From Vibrio chagasii (GTDB lineage: Bacteria > Pseudomonadota > Gammaproteobacteria > Enterobacterales > Vibrionaceae): DNA of 64,000 nucleotides. Each line of letters starts with the position of its first letter. Position 1 is the stretch's first letter. Below, piece after piece: positions 20,994-30,796 of the stretch. The stretch is from contig NZ_AP025465.1 in NCBI RefSeq assembly GCF_024347355.1, positions 3,224,001-3,288,000 on the forward strand, given 5' to 3'. A program made the translations under genes and the position numbers. The notes under the pieces are model-generated. The model was not told the DNA's origin. It did no database searches and saw only the letters and a list, made by a program, of their open reading frames with translations.

Positions 20994-21446
20994 ATGAACT
21001 CAAAAAAATCGATGTTGTTAATTGTCGCACTGGCTGTATTAGGCGGCATTGTTTTCTCTCAGGTAGATATATCGCCTGCAATTACCTTTATCCTTGGTGT
21101 CTTGGCTTCCGCTTTTGTTGTTAACTTTTCAAGCACCGACTCAAAATCAGATTCAGAAACTAAAGCTTCAACGAAAACGCTTTATGTGGGTAACCTTCCA
21201 TACAAGGCGAATGAATCGCATGTTCGTGAATTATTCTCAGAACATGGTGAAGTGTTTGCAGTACGCTTAATGAAAGACAAGCGTACTGGTAAAAGAAGAG
21301 GCTTTGGATTTGTTGTTATGGCAAGTAATGATGTGAATCATGCAATCTCTGCTCTTAACGACAAAGATTACATGCAACGCACTTTAAAAGTACGTGTTGC
21401 AAATGATCCTAAGCACCCTGAAGCGGACGAATCTGAACAGAACTAA
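20994..21446 (+). CDS. Membrane-anchored RRM RNA-binding protein
   Basis: 150 residues. Two hydrophobic segments lie at about 6-23 and 27-45, then a short Ser/Asp-rich linker, then one RNA recognition motif at about 61-137. The RRM has RNP2 LYVGNL (63-68) and RNP1 RRGFGFVV (101-108), including the aromatic residues that stack on RNA (Y64, F104, F106). An acidic tail ends the protein. Stand-alone bacterial RRM proteins are mostly soluble and cold- or stress-linked; here the domain appears to be tethered to the inner membrane. It is divergent from the rRNA array and its last 38 bases overlap the 3' end of convergent murI. RNA-binding is well supported; target and role are unknown. Confidence 0.85.
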   Translation: MNSKKSMLLIVALAVLGGIVFSQVDISPAITFILGVLASAFVVNFSSTDSKSDSETKASTKTLYVGNLPYKANESHVRELFSEHGEVFAVRLMKDKRTGKRRGFGFVVMASNDVNHAISALNDKDYMQRTLKVRVANDPKHPEADESEQN

Positions 21447-22209
21447 ACCCTAACTGCTTCAACATACTATTTAGTGCACTTTCTTTATTGGGAAGTGCAC
21501 TACAAAAAACCTCTCGCACTCCCCCTATTTCATTACCACTTTCTAGACCCAATAAATCTTGGACTCGTTTAGCTATCGCTTTGCCTGAATCGACCAATAC
21601 CACTCCTTCGCCTAATACTTGCTGAATCTCAGACTTTATTAGTGGGAAATGGGTACAGCCTAAAACAGCAACATCAATGGCATTAATCATCGGCTGAAGG
21701 ATTTGCTTGAGCTCTTCTATATTGATTGCCTCTCCTCTGAGCTTATCTTCGGCCATATCCACCAGCCGAGTCGAGCCCAAAAGTTCAACCCTCTTATTAG
21801 TAGAGAAGTTCTTGATCAGTTCATGTGTGTATTCACGAGTGATGGTTGCCGGAGTAGCAATAAGGCCCACAGCTTTATTCGCTAATAAGGAAGCAGGCTT
21901 GATCGCAGGGACTACCCCAACGATTGGAATGACATTATTAGCACGGAGTGTAGGGAGAACAATAGTACTAGCGGTGTTACATGCAATAACAACGATATCT
22001 ATGGCATGACTCGCCACGAAGCTAGCTACAATATTCTGCACTCTACTAATCAGAACCTGCTGATCGAGCTCGCCATACGGGTAAGCTTCGTTGTCGAATA
22101 CATAGATATAGTTATGATTGGGCAATAACTGACTTATCTCTTTATAGACAGATAACCCTCCTACTCCAGAATCAAAGACCAATATGTTTTTTTGCAGACT
22201 ATCCGACAC
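21409..22209 (-). CDS. murI: Glutamate racemase MurI
   Basis: Cofactor-independent enzyme that makes D-glutamate for peptidoglycan. The two catalytic cysteines are visible, in [10 protein letters not shown] (about residue 78) and VLGCTHFPL (about residue 185), with the N-terminal [10 protein letters not shown] and YPYGE motifs. Length 266 aa is standard. The start is GTG at 22209, about nine bases after an AGG. The 3' end overlaps the convergent RRM gene by 38 bases, so transcripts of the two can pair. murI downstream of btuB is also the E. coli order, here with one gene between. Confidence 0.95.
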   Translation of the reverse strand: MSDSLQKNILVFDSGVGGLSVYKEISQLLPNHNYIYVFDNEAYPYGELDQQVLISRVQNIVASFVASHAIDIVVIACNTASTIVLPTLRANNVIPIVGVVPAIKPASLLANKAVGLIATPATITREYTHELIKNFSTNKRVELLGSTRLVDMAEDKLRGEAINIEELKQILQPMINAIDVAVLGCTHFPLIKSEIQQVLGEGVVLVDSGKAIAKRVQDLLGLESGNEIGGVREVFCSALPNKESALNSMLKQLGFSSVQIRPLQGA

Positions 22210-22275
22210 AACGATTACCTATATGTAGTTTCGCAGCAATAATACCCCTTCACTTAGTTTTCGCCAATCCTCACG

Positions 22276-22942
22276 CTATAGAATACAAGCTCGATAACGT
22301 TGATGTACAAAGCGTTCACCTTGCTCTATCACTTCGAGCTCTATCTCAAGCTTTCCTTTAAAGCATGTCGCTGAAGTCACTAAGGTATGGAACTCGCCAT
22401 CTTCACCACACGGATCCACATGGTTCGGTAAGCTTGCTATTAACTCATCGGTATATTTCAGCCCGCAGTAGCTAATATCTAATACATTACTGTCGACAGT
22501 GACGAGAAAAGTTTCGATACCTCTATCTATTATCTCTTGTGCTAGCGCCTGACTGCTCTCTCCCATAAGAGGAAACACACACGCCCAACCTGCGGGTTCA
22601 ATATAGCTTCTTCTATAGTCTGCAATGCCGTTACAAAACATATCACCGAATGCAACGGCATCAATCGATAAGCCTGAATCTTTAAGCGCCGAGACAATAG
22701 TACTTTGGTAAACCTCGTTGCTTGGGAACACTTCCGGAAGATCGATGGTGATAAGTGGCAAGCCGATCAACTTTGCTTGCATTGCTACTACGTCTATAGG
22801 AGTTACTTGGAAAGGAACTTCATCTCCAACATAAGTCGTATAGAGTGCAACAACGTCATATTCGCTGCTTTCAAGTAAACGCTCGAGGGTGAGTGTAGAG
22901 TCCTTGCCCTGATGACCAGCTTATGACGACTTTCTTTTTCAT
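22276..22942 (-). pseudogene. Dph6/MJ0570-type ATP pyrophosphatase, frameshifted in the PP-loop
   Basis: Family of PP-loop ATPases related to diphthine-ammonia ligase; the substrate in bacteria is unknown. From the ATG at 22942 the frame reads MKKKVVISWSSG and then breaks. With one G removed from the CCC run at 22907-22909 (GGG on the coding strand) it continues GKDSTLTLERLLESSEYDVV, through VGDEVPF, into the long frame from 22782 that carries the diagnostic GEDGEFHTLV near the C-terminus. The intact protein would be about 221 aa. The lesion falls in the ATP-binding SGGKDS motif, so any product starting at 22782 lacks catalysis. A sequencing error in the G run cannot be excluded. It follows the btuB terminator by about 15 bases and precedes murI. 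Confidence 0.85.
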
Positions 22943-22956
22943 TGATATACCCAATA

Positions 22957-22982
22957 AGAAAAAACCGCCCGAAGGCGGTTTA
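22957..22982 (-). terminator. Rho-independent terminator of btuB
   Basis: Stem AACCGCC / GGCGGTT with a tetraloop, followed by six T residues on the minus strand. Starts about ten bases after the btuB stop. Confidence 0.9.
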
Positions 22983-22990
22983 GGTGTTAG

Positions 22991-24814
22991 TTAGAATTGG
23001 TAAGCAACGCTGACGTAATAATTACGCTCTGGGGTTTTATAGCCTTTAGCAGTTTCATACTCTTCGTCAAATAAGTTAGCAACTTTACCCGCAACGGTTA
23101 CGTCATTATCAAAGTGGTAAGACGTTGCAAAATCAAATAACGAGTACGCATCAAGCTCTGTTGTATTACCTAGATCATCATAACGCTTACCTTGATATAG
23201 ATAACTCAAGTCGAATCTCCAGTTGCTCAACTCATAAGTAGTGTTCCATTTACCACTATGTTTCGCTCTACGAGCAAGTTCGTTACCTGTAGATTTGTCT
23301 TCGGTATCAAGATAGTCGTACGATGCTGAGTGATATAATGGTCCAGTATAAAAAGAGCCGACAACTTCGTACCCTTTAATTTCCGCTTCGCCTATATTCA
23401 CTTGAGTAAGACCATTACTTGTAATCATCTTCTCTACATCACTCTTGTGTGCAGCCACTCGTAACTCAAGAACGTCAAAGCTACCTTCTAGTGCTACTTC
23501 TGCTGTTTTTGATTCTTCCGGTTGTAGATTTGGGTTACCTGAGTAGCATCCCCATGAGCTACATTCTAAAGGCCAATACAGCTCATTAAATGTTGGAGCC
23601 TTAAATGCAGTACCATACATGCCCACTAGACGAATAGCCTCAGTAATACTGTACCCTGCACCTAATTGATACGTCGTAAAGTTTCCAAATGAACTGTTAT
23701 CATCCCAACGCAGATTTGCTTCCGCAGACAATTTGCCTATAGATACATCACCACCAGCATAGAGCGCGGTGTTATCACGACTATCTTTAGTCATCGATGT
23801 AGAATCGTTTTTCACCTTATCTCGGTACCAATCAACACCACCAATAACCGCTGCACTATCATTTAACTTGTACTGGTTATTCCAAGACACAGAGTTACGG
23901 TTAGTTGTTATAGAACTCGGCACTGTCCCTTGCCCTGAAGATTCAGCTTCATCTTGATTGCTTCCAAGGGTTACCACGCTATTTAAGGAGTCACGCTTGT
24001 AATCTCCCACTAGACCTAACGCATATAGCTCACTGTCAGTTTCATCAACACCTCCCCACGGGTTATCAAACTCTACGTCGTGCTTCTGATAGTAACCATT
24101 CGCTTTCAAGGTAAAGTTTGGTGAGACGTAAAAGCCACCATCGATAGTGAGGTACTGGGTGCTGTGGCCATCTTTATCCGCATCAATAGGATTGGTACTC
24201 GTGGGTTGGACATTATAGCCTTCGCTTTGCTGATGTGTGGCTACCACATTAATCCAGCCACTATCGTTAGCAACTGACCCTGATGCATTTATATCATATA
24301 GTCCAAAACTACCGACCCCTGCTTTAACAGTGGCTGTATTATCAGCACTTCGCGTAGTTATAATATTGACCACCCCGCTAACAGCATCAGAACCGTACAC
24401 TGCAGCACGAGCACCTCTTAAAACTTCAACTCTCTCCACACCATTCAACGGAATCGAGGCTAGATTAGCGTAACCTAACGTAGCACTACCAATTCGAATG
24501 CCATTCACTAGGATGAGAGTGTTTTTAGTAGAGCGACCACGTATATATAACTCTTGCCCCTGCGCAAGACCGCCTTGATTCGTTATTTGAACCCCTGGTA
24601 ATCGGCGTAAAACTTCAGATAGAGAAGTGGCTTGTATAGCATCTATTTCTTGTTTTGTTATAACTTCAACTGGAGCAATTGTATCGCTGACTTGTTGCTC
24701 AAAACGGTTCGCCGTAACCACCATGGTTTCATCGGCAGATGCTTGTTGGGCGTGTAAATTGGAGATAGGTGAAAGCAGCGATGCTACAGCAACCGCTAAA
24801 AGGGATTTGTTCAT
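22991..24814 (-). CDS. btuB: BtuB, TonB-dependent vitamin B12 outer-membrane receptor
   Basis: Outer-membrane beta-barrel that binds cobalamins and imports them with energy from TonB-ExbBD. A signal peptide spans about residues 1-22 (cleavage near LHAQQA). A TonB-box-like DETMVVTA follows at about 28-35, then the plug domain (LPGVQITNQGG, IYIRGRSTKNTLILVNG-type loop, RVEVLRGARAAVYGSDA), then the barrel, ending in the outer-membrane signature C-terminal F (VAYQF). Length 607 aa matches E. coli BtuB (614 precursor). SD AGGA sits seven bases before the ATG. A cobalamin riboswitch precedes it, which fixes the ligand better than sequence alone. Confidence 0.95.
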   Translation of the reverse strand: MNKSLLAVAVASLLSPISNLHAQQASADETMVVTANRFEQQVSDTIAPVEVITKQEIDAIQATSLSEVLRRLPGVQITNQGGLAQGQELYIRGRSTKNTLILVNGIRIGSATLGYANLASIPLNGVERVEVLRGARAAVYGSDAVSGVVNIITTRSADNTATVKAGVGSFGLYDINASGSVANDSGWINVVATHQQSEGYNVQPTSTNPIDADKDGHSTQYLTIDGGFYVSPNFTLKANGYYQKHDVEFDNPWGGVDETDSELYALGLVGDYKRDSLNSVVTLGSNQDEAESSGQGTVPSSITTNRNSVSWNNQYKLNDSAAVIGGVDWYRDKVKNDSTSMTKDSRDNTALYAGGDVSIGKLSAEANLRWDDNSSFGNFTTYQLGAGYSITEAIRLVGMYGTAFKAPTFNELYWPLECSSWGCYSGNPNLQPEESKTAEVALEGSFDVLELRVAAHKSDVEKMITSNGLTQVNIGEAEIKGYEVVGSFYTGPLYHSASYDYLDTEDKSTGNELARRAKHSGKWNTTYELSNWRFDLSYLYQGKRYDDLGNTTELDAYSLFDFATSYHFDNDVTVAGKVANLFDEEYETAKGYKTPERNYYVSVAYQF

Positions 24815-24844
24815 GTTGTGATCCTAAATCGCGTAAATTCCTAC

Positions 24845-25052
24845 CAAACCACATGTCATGGTTTAGCCGCTGGCAGGTATTCGGACTCAAGAGCACAACC
24901 TTATGGTTACCTGATATTCGACTTCCCACAAAAAGCTATTTGCAGTGTCTGATGAATACTCGTTCTCTTTTACCGCTGCGCGTCAGTTCTGGATTCACAC
25001 CAGATTCCCTCTTCAGCCATCTATACATCTAAATGACACCAGCTTGCCGGAG
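24845..25052 (-). promoter_or_regulatory. Cobalamin (AdoCbl) riboswitch in the btuB leader
   Basis: The minus strand has the core GGGAATCTGGTGTGAATCC (24991-25009), then CTGACGCGCAGCGG, and further on the B12 box GAGTCCGAATACCTGCCAGC (24869-24888). The order and spacing fit the class I cobalamin aptamer. Downstream, AAACCA/TGGTTT (24846-24864) can form a hairpin just ahead of the AGGA ribosome-binding site and may be the expression platform. B12 binding should lower BtuB translation or transcription. Confidence 0.93.
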
Positions 25053-25212
25053 ATAGTATTGACCTATGAATCATTTGTCTAGTCTAAGATAGTTATAAGC
25101 TATAGTTTTCATGGTCGATTTACATTGAATGGCGCTCAACACTGGACAAGCGCCTGTGATTGAATAAAATCTGCGCTCTTGATTTAAAAGCACGACAGCA
25201 AAAGGCATAACC

Positions 25213-26322
25213 ATGGCGAATTTAGATGTAAACCCGCAACGCTACCAAGAACAACTGGCAGAAAAGACAGAGCGTCTTACTGAAATGTTCTCAGAATATA
25301 ATGTGCCTGAGCTGGAAGTGTATGAATCTCCAGAACAACACTACCGCATGCGTGCTGAGTTCCGCGTGTGGCATGAAGGTGACGATATGTATTACGTCAT
25401 GTTCAATCAAGAAACTAAAGAAAAATACCGCGTAGACCAGTTCCCTGCTGCTAGCCGTCTTATCAATGACTTGATGCCTTTGTTAGTCGATGCAATGAAA
25501 GACAACCACTCTCTACGCCATAAGCTATTCCAAGTAGACTTCCTATCTACACTTAGCGGTGAGATTTTGGTGTCTCTGCTTTACCACCGTCAACTAGGTG
25601 AGCAATGGATTCAAGATGCCAAAGCGCTAAAACAGCAATTGAACGATGAAGGTTTCAACCTAAACCTGATTGGTCGTGCTCGTAAGATGAAGATCGTTTT
25701 AGACCGTGATTACGTTATTGAGAAACTAGACGTAAATGGCGATAGCTACATCTACCAACAAGTAGAAAACAGCTTCACTCAACCAAACGGTAAAGTGGCT
25801 GAGAAAATGTTGGAGTGGGCCGTTGACTGCACTCAAGACAGCAAAGGCGATCTGCTAGAGCTTTACTGTGGTAACGGTAACTTCTCATTAGCACTGGCAC
25901 AAAACTTCGAGCGTGTATTAGCGACTGAGCTAGCGAAACCATCAGTTGAATCAGCGCAATACAACATTGCAGCCAACAAGATTGATAATGTTCAGATCAT
26001 CCGTATGTCTGCGGAAGACTTTACGGTTGCGATGGAAGGCAAACGTGAGTTCCGCCGTCTGCAACAAGCAAACATCGATTTGAAGAGCTACAACTGCAAC
26101 ACTATTTTTGTTGATCCACCACGTTCAGGTATGGATGTAGATACTTGTAAGATGGTTCAAGGCTACGAGCGCATCATGTACATCTCTTGTAACCCTGAAA
26201 CATTGAAAGAGAACCTAGAGATCTTAAGCGAAACACACGATATTACTCGTTTTGCTCTGTTCGACCAGTTCCCTTACACACACCACATGGAAGCAGGCGT
26301 ATTCCTAGAGCGTAAAGCGTAA
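25213..26322 (+). CDS. trmA: tRNA (uracil-5-)-methyltransferase TrmA
   Basis: S-adenosylmethionine enzyme that makes 5-methyluridine at position 54 of tRNA (and a tmRNA site). The SAM-binding motif [16 protein letters not shown] lies at about residue 214. [10 protein letters not shown] near 297 is the class signature. The catalytic Cys is C326 in [10 protein letters not shown], and the general-base Glu is near the end in [12 protein letters not shown]. Length 369 aa is typical; there is no TRAM domain, as expected for TrmA. Divergent from btuB, convergent with yijD; trmA-yijD-fabR-sthA is the conserved gammaproteobacterial order. Confidence 0.96.
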   Translation: MANLDVNPQRYQEQLAEKTERLTEMFSEYNVPELEVYESPEQHYRMRAEFRVWHEGDDMYYVMFNQETKEKYRVDQFPAASRLINDLMPLLVDAMKDNHSLRHKLFQVDFLSTLSGEILVSLLYHRQLGEQWIQDAKALKQQLNDEGFNLNLIGRARKMKIVLDRDYVIEKLDVNGDSYIYQQVENSFTQPNGKVAEKMLEWAVDCTQDSKGDLLELYCGNGNFSLALAQNFERVLATELAKPSVESAQYNIAANKIDNVQIIRMSAEDFTVAMEGKREFRRLQQANIDLKSYNCNTIFVDPPRSGMDVDTCKMVQGYERIMYISCNPETLKENLEILSETHDITRFALFDQFPYTHHMEAGVFLERKA

Positions 26323-26364
26323 TACTCGCTTTCCTAATCTAGGTAAAAGCCAAACTGTAGACAC

Positions 26365-26395
26365 AAAAAAAACGAGCCAATCGGCTCGTTTTTTT
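26365..26395. terminator. Bidirectional terminator between trmA and yijD
   Basis: Stem AACGAGCC / GGCTCGTT with A and T runs on either side, usable by both convergent genes. Confidence 0.9.
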
Positions 26396-26409
26396 GTTTA
26401 TAGGTTGGA

Positions 26410-26781
26410 TTAAGCTGTCTTACCGATAAAGCCTAACTTCTTACCTACCCAAGCAAGCAGTAGCATTGCGACGATAATCGCGAAGAAGTTTGAACCCGCA
26501 TCTGGGTGTTGTGCTTTCACAAACGCAGAGTGACCAAATGCGCCCACGAAGAAACACGCTAAACCAACTAACGGGATATCTTCCGATACTGGGTTAGTTA
26601 GGTACTCTTGGTAAAGTGCTTGTACAGCTAAAACTAAAGCAATCAGTGGGAAGATTGAGAAGCCCACTTCGCTCATTGTTACCCAAGATAAAAGTGCATC
26701 GCCACACACACCAGCAATCAGAGCCAGTACCAGTGTTTTTCTTTCTGAGCCACGGTTTACAGTATTATTTTCATTCGACAT
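26410..26781 (-). CDS. yijD: YijD-family inner-membrane protein
   Basis: 123 residues with about four hydrophobic segments (roughly 16-33, 42-57, 68-85, 98-115) and no recognisable catalytic motif. It matches E. coli YijD in size, in topology and in being cotranscribed with fabR; the function is not established. The start ATG shares one base with the fabR stop (TAATG), so the two are translationally coupled. The fixed link to the unsaturated-fatty-acid regulator suggests, without proof, a membrane-lipid role. Confidence 0.85.
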   Translation of the reverse strand: MSNENNTVNRGSERKTLVLALIAGVCGDALLSWVTMSEVGFSIFPLIALVLAVQALYQEYLTNPVSEDIPLVGLACFFVGAFGHSAFVKAQHPDAGSNFFAIIVAMLLLAWVGKKLGFIGKTA

Positions 26782-27422
26782 TATTCTATCCCGCCTTTTA
26801 ATCGGTTACGTTCACGTTCTTTACGATACCAAAAAGCCCCTTTGGCCATCATTCTCAATTGCATGATCAAGCGCTCAGCCAGTTCGTCTCGCTGACGTCG
26901 ATCTAAATCTAATGCTTCTGCCCCTGAGTTAAAGACCAATATGACCGAAGCTTCTGCTTGCGTAAAAGCTTCATCTCGTGTCATGCCAGTCGTGATTAGG
27001 TATTCGGTTAACTCAGCAGAAAAGTGCTGTATCTCACGAGCCACCGCTGTACGAAACTCAAATGAAGTTCCTGAGCGCTCTCGCAATAACAGTCTGAATA
27101 CGTTAGGGCTGCTTTCAATGAACTCCATAAAGGTTTCAACCGATGTGCGAATAACACTGCCTTCTTTTACTATACGCTGCCTAGCTTGACGCATTAGCTG
27201 GCGCAGTAGTAAGCCCCCCTCATCTACCATGGTTAAGCCAAGCTCATCCATATCTTTGAAGTGACGATAAAAGGAAGTCGGTGCTATTCCAGCCTCACGA
27301 GCGACTTCTCTCAAGCTTAGGTTGGAAAAACTACGATCGGCACTGAGTTGGCTAAATGCTGCATCGATTAAGCTGCGACGAGTTTTTTCTTTTTGCTGTG
27401 CGCGAATGCCCATTGGTTTCAT
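26781..27422 (-). CDS. fabR: FabR, TetR-family repressor of unsaturated fatty acid synthesis
   Basis: Dimeric DNA-binding protein that represses fabB/fabA and senses the ratio of unsaturated to saturated acyl thioesters. The N-terminal helix-turn-helix spans about residues 12-60 ([21 protein letters not shown], recognition helix APTSFYRHF). The ligand domain carries [10 protein letters not shown] and [19 protein letters not shown], which match E. coli FabR closely. ORF length is 213; starting at the fourth codon ([10 protein letters not shown]) would align better with E. coli. Divergent from sthA with a 327-bp shared upstream region. Confidence 0.93.
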   Translation of the reverse strand: MKPMGIRAQQKEKTRRSLIDAAFSQLSADRSFSNLSLREVAREAGIAPTSFYRHFKDMDELGLTMVDEGGLLLRQLMRQARQRIVKEGSVIRTSVETFMEFIESSPNVFRLLLRERSGTSFEFRTAVAREIQHFSAELTEYLITTGMTRDEAFTQAEASVILVFNSGAEALDLDRRQRDELAERLIMQLRMMAKGAFWYRKERERNRLKGGIE

Positions 27423-27749
27423 ACTTTATCAATTTCTTCTTTTACAGCCTAAACAGGCATGTCTAATACTCTGTTCAATATAACGCGAATCACTTATTTT
27501 TATAAGATACTCCGGTTTTATAAGACACCAAACACGCCTCTTTGTTCACGTACCGCAGTAAATACGTTCGCAGAAAAAATTTCAATATCCACACTGCCAT
27601 TTGGAGACATACGACATACCAAAAATTATTTTTTCGCTAGCACTGCGTGATCCCGCCGACTCTCTGATGCCCTTTTCATGTACGCAAGAACAGAATCAGT
27701 TAAAATCCCGCTACAGCAATGTTAATCAAATATAACAAGGAAGATATCT
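27423..27749. promoter_or_regulatory. Divergent promoter region fabR / sthA
   Basis: No gene. A direct repeat TTTTATAAGA(T/C)AC occurs at 27498-27510 and 27516-27528, 18 bases apart. SD AAGGAAG precedes sthA. Promoter elements could not be fixed with confidence. Confidence 0.4.
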
Positions 27750-29150
27750 ATGCCACACTCCAACCACTTTGATGTAATCGTAATTGGTAGTGGCCCCGGA
27801 GGCGAAGGGGCAGCGATGGGATTAACCAAAGCCGGGTTGAACGTTGCAATCATTGAAAAAGAGAGCAGCGTTGGTGGTGGTTGCACCCACTGGGGAACCA
27901 TTCCTTCGAAAGCTCTGCGTCATGCTGTAAGCCGTATTATCGAATTTAATAATAACCCTCTATTCTGTCAGAACAACAAAAGCATTCACTCGACGTTTTC
28001 CAACATTCTGGGGCATGCGAAATCCGTTATCGATAAACAGACTCGACTGCGTCAAGGCTTCTACGATCGTAACCAATGCACTCTGGTGTTTGGTACAGCT
28101 CGTTTCATTGATACCAACACTATTTCTGTAATGCAAAGTGATGGTACGGAAGAGCATTACAGTGCCGACAAGTTTGTGATTGCGACAGGTTCTCGCCCAT
28201 ATCAACCAGACAACGTCGACTTTCTACATGAACGCATCTACGACAGCGACTCGATTCTTTCTCTTAAACACGACCCGCAACACATCATCATCTACGGTGC
28301 AGGTGTTATCGGCTGTGAATATGCGTCTATCTTCCGTGGTTTGGGCGTAAAGACCGATCTCATTAATACACGAGACCGTCTACTGTCATTCCTAGATAAT
28401 GAAACCTCTGACGCACTTTCTTACCACTTCTGGAACAGCGGTGTGGTGATTCGTAACGATGAGACCTTTGAGAAAATCGAGGGCACTGACGATGGCGTTA
28501 TCATTCACCTGGAGTCAGGCAAAAAGATGCGTGCGGACTGCTTGCTGTATGCCAATGGCCGAACCGGTAACACTGACAAGCTGAACTTAGGTGCGGTTGG
28601 TCTAGAAGCGGACTCTCGTGGTCAGGTATCAGTGAATACCAATTACCAAACCAACGTTGACCATGTATACGCGGTCGGTGATGTGATTGGCTACCCTAGC
28701 CTAGCAAGTGCTGCTTATGACCAAGGTCGTTTTGTTGCACAAGCGATTGTCAAAGGTGAAGCAGAAGGTCACTTGATTGAAGATATCCCAACGGGAATCT
28801 ACACCATTCCTGAAATCAGCTCTGTCGGTAAAACCGAGCAAGAGCTGACAGCAGCGAAAGTACCTTATGAAGTTGGACGTTCTTCATTTAAACACTTAGC
28901 TCGCGCTCAAATCGCGGGTAAAGACATCGGTAGCTTGAAGATTCTATTCCACCGTGAAACCAAAGAAATTCTGGGTATCCACGTATTTGGTGAGCGTGCC
29001 GCAGAAATCATCCACATCGGCCAAGCAATCATGGAGCAAAAAGGGGAAGCGAATACTATCGAGTACTTCGTTAATACCACCTTTAACTACCCTACAATGG
29101 CTGAGGCTTATCGTGTTGCCGCTCTTAACGGTCTTAACCGTTTATTCTAA
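27750..29150 (+). CDS. sthA: Soluble pyridine nucleotide transhydrogenase SthA
   Basis: Soluble FAD flavoprotein that transfers hydride between NADPH and NAD+, mainly reoxidising excess NADPH. The FAD dinucleotide fold is at the N-terminus ([15 protein letters not shown], about residues 11-25), the NAD(P) fold near 180 ([16 protein letters not shown]), and the FAD site [12 protein letters not shown] near 303. [17 protein letters not shown] replaces the CxxxxC disulfide of lipoamide dehydrogenase-like relatives, which separates SthA from disulfide reductases. Length 466 equals the E. coli enzyme. Strong SD AAGGAAG. Confidence 0.96.
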   Translation: MPHSNHFDVIVIGSGPGGEGAAMGLTKAGLNVAIIEKESSVGGGCTHWGTIPSKALRHAVSRIIEFNNNPLFCQNNKSIHSTFSNILGHAKSVIDKQTRLRQGFYDRNQCTLVFGTARFIDTNTISVMQSDGTEEHYSADKFVIATGSRPYQPDNVDFLHERIYDSDSILSLKHDPQHIIIYGAGVIGCEYASIFRGLGVKTDLINTRDRLLSFLDNETSDALSYHFWNSGVVIRNDETFEKIEGTDDGVIIHLESGKKMRADCLLYANGRTGNTDKLNLGAVGLEADSRGQVSVNTNYQTNVDHVYAVGDVIGYPSLASAAYDQGRFVAQAIVKGEAEGHLIEDIPTGIYTIPEISSVGKTEQELTAAKVPYEVGRSSFKHLARAQIAGKDIGSLKILFHRETKEILGIHVFGERAAEIIHIGQAIMEQKGEANTIEYFVNTTFNYPTMAEAYRVAALNGLNRLF

Positions 29151-29196
29151 ATAAAGAACTAATAAGAGCATTTGACCACCCATAGGCCAAATACAT

Positions 29197-29228
29197 AAAC
29201 AGCAAGCCATGAGCTTGCTGTTTTTATT
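29197..29228 (+). terminator. Rho-independent terminator of sthA
   Basis: Stem AACAGCAAGC / GCTTGCTGTT, five-base loop, then TTTTATTT. Confidence 0.9.
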
Positions 29229-29321
29229 TAAGGTATTGAAAAATATAGCACCAAGAGTAATTAGATCATGATGTTCTAAATGCCCTTTGACCTGTACACC
29301 TTTTATTTTTACCCATTAGAA

Positions 29322-30677
29322 CTAAGCAAGAAATTCGCCTTTCTTCCACTGAGAAACAAATAACACACCAAGACCAATACCGCGCATTGCCATAAAGCTC
29401 AGCATCGCAAGCCACAGAGCATGATTTTCTAAACTGGACGCTAGGAAGAAAATCGCAAAGAAGCTGCAGGTCGCGACAAACATACTATTACGCATGTCCT
29501 TGCCTTTGGTTGCTCCAACAAAAATACCATCGAGTAAGAAGCACCACATTGAAACCAGCGGCATTGCGATTAACCAAGGCAGATACACCTCAGCTTGGCT
29601 TTTTACATCTGGGATGGTGGTAATCATGTTAATTAGGTTTGACCCAGCAATCGCGAACACTAAGGTAAGAACCACACAAATATTGAAGCTCCAAAAGAAA
29701 GTGCCAATCAACGACTGATTTAATTCATCTTTGTCTTTCGCTCCTATCGCCTTACCCACCATGGCTTCCATCGCGTAGGCAAAACCATCCATCCCGTAAG
29801 AGATGATCATCAGGAAACTCATCAATACCGCATTGGCTGCCACGACATCATCACCAAAGCTTGCTCCTTGGAAAGTCATGAAAGTAAACGTGGCTTGCAG
29901 ACATAAAGAACGCAGGAAAATATCGCGATTCAGTTTTACGAAGCGACTTAAACCTTGGCTAGTTTTCTTAATCAAAGCCCACGGTGATGGCAACTGTCTC
30001 TTTAGCCAGATCCGATAAACGCAGATCAGTCCAAACGTTAAGCCTGCATAATCAGCCAATACCGATGCCAGTGCAGCACCTTCCACCTGCCAACCGAAAC
30101 CAATCACAAAAACTACGTCCAACACGATATTGGTGATGTTAGTGATAATCACCATCCACATCGGCGCTTTTGCATTCTGAGTTCCAAGTAGCCAACCCAA
30201 AATAACGAAATTCGTCAGTGCAGCCGGTGCACTCCATGCTCGAATCGAGAAATACTGTTGACCGTAATGTTTTACTTGATCACTGGCACTGCTTAATGAA
30301 AAAACCAGATCAGCCACTAAGCCATGTAAGAGCAAGAAAATACCAGCAAGCCCAAGAGCCATGGTCACGCCCTGCACGAAGACTAAACCAAGCTGCTTGC
30401 CATCATTTGCACCGTACGATTGTGCGGCAAGGCCGGTTGTCGACATGCGTAAAAAACCGAGTAACCAGAAAGTCACACTGATCATGGTGCCACCTAACGC
30501 CACACCTCCTAGGTACCAAGAATGTTCTAAGTGACCGATAACAGCAGCATCCACTAAACCCAGCAGTGGAACAGTAATATTAGAAAGCACCATCGGGATC
30601 GCGAGCAACAGCACTTGTTTGTGCATAGCTTGGTTGGATAGCGTTTGGAAAATAGTTTGGGGATTAAATAGCTTCAC
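29322..30677 (-). CDS. dinF: MATE-family efflux transporter, DinF type
   Basis: Twelve-helix cation-coupled multidrug/toxin extrusion protein of the inner membrane. The N-terminus (LLLAIPMVLSNITVPLLGLVDAAVIGHL) is the DinF signature, where the conserved Asp is in LVDAAVIG. 451 aa from the GTG at 30677, which I prefer over the GTG two codons upstream because GAGGT then sits at normal spacing. The ribosome-binding site lies in a CCTCT/AGAGG inverted repeat (30685-30700) that could mask it. In E. coli dinF follows lexA directly and is SOS-induced; here a methyltransferase gene with its own iron boxes lies between, so SOS control through read-through is uncertain. The gene name rests on similarity and neighbourhood. 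Confidence 0.88.
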   Translation of the reverse strand: MKLFNPQTIFQTLSNQAMHKQVLLLAIPMVLSNITVPLLGLVDAAVIGHLEHSWYLGGVALGGTMISVTFWLLGFLRMSTTGLAAQSYGANDGKQLGLVFVQGVTMALGLAGIFLLLHGLVADLVFSLSSASDQVKHYGQQYFSIRAWSAPAALTNFVILGWLLGTQNAKAPMWMVIITNITNIVLDVVFVIGFGWQVEGAALASVLADYAGLTFGLICVYRIWLKRQLPSPWALIKKTSQGLSRFVKLNRDIFLRSLCLQATFTFMTFQGASFGDDVVAANAVLMSFLMIISYGMDGFAYAMEAMVGKAIGAKDKDELNQSLIGTFFWSFNICVVLTLVFAIAGSNLINMITTIPDVKSQAEVYLPWLIAMPLVSMWCFLLDGIFVGATKGKDMRNSMFVATCSFFAIFFLASSLENHALWLAMLSFMAMRGIGLGVLFVSQWKKGEFLA

Positions 30678-30796
30678 GATCACCTCTTTAATTAGAGGCG
30701 ATAGTTTAACCTAGTGAGTGTGCTTTCACTATGTTGTGAGATTTTGGCTTATGACAGATGTGGCTTCGAGTATGTGTAAGTAGTACCGCTCTAGCG

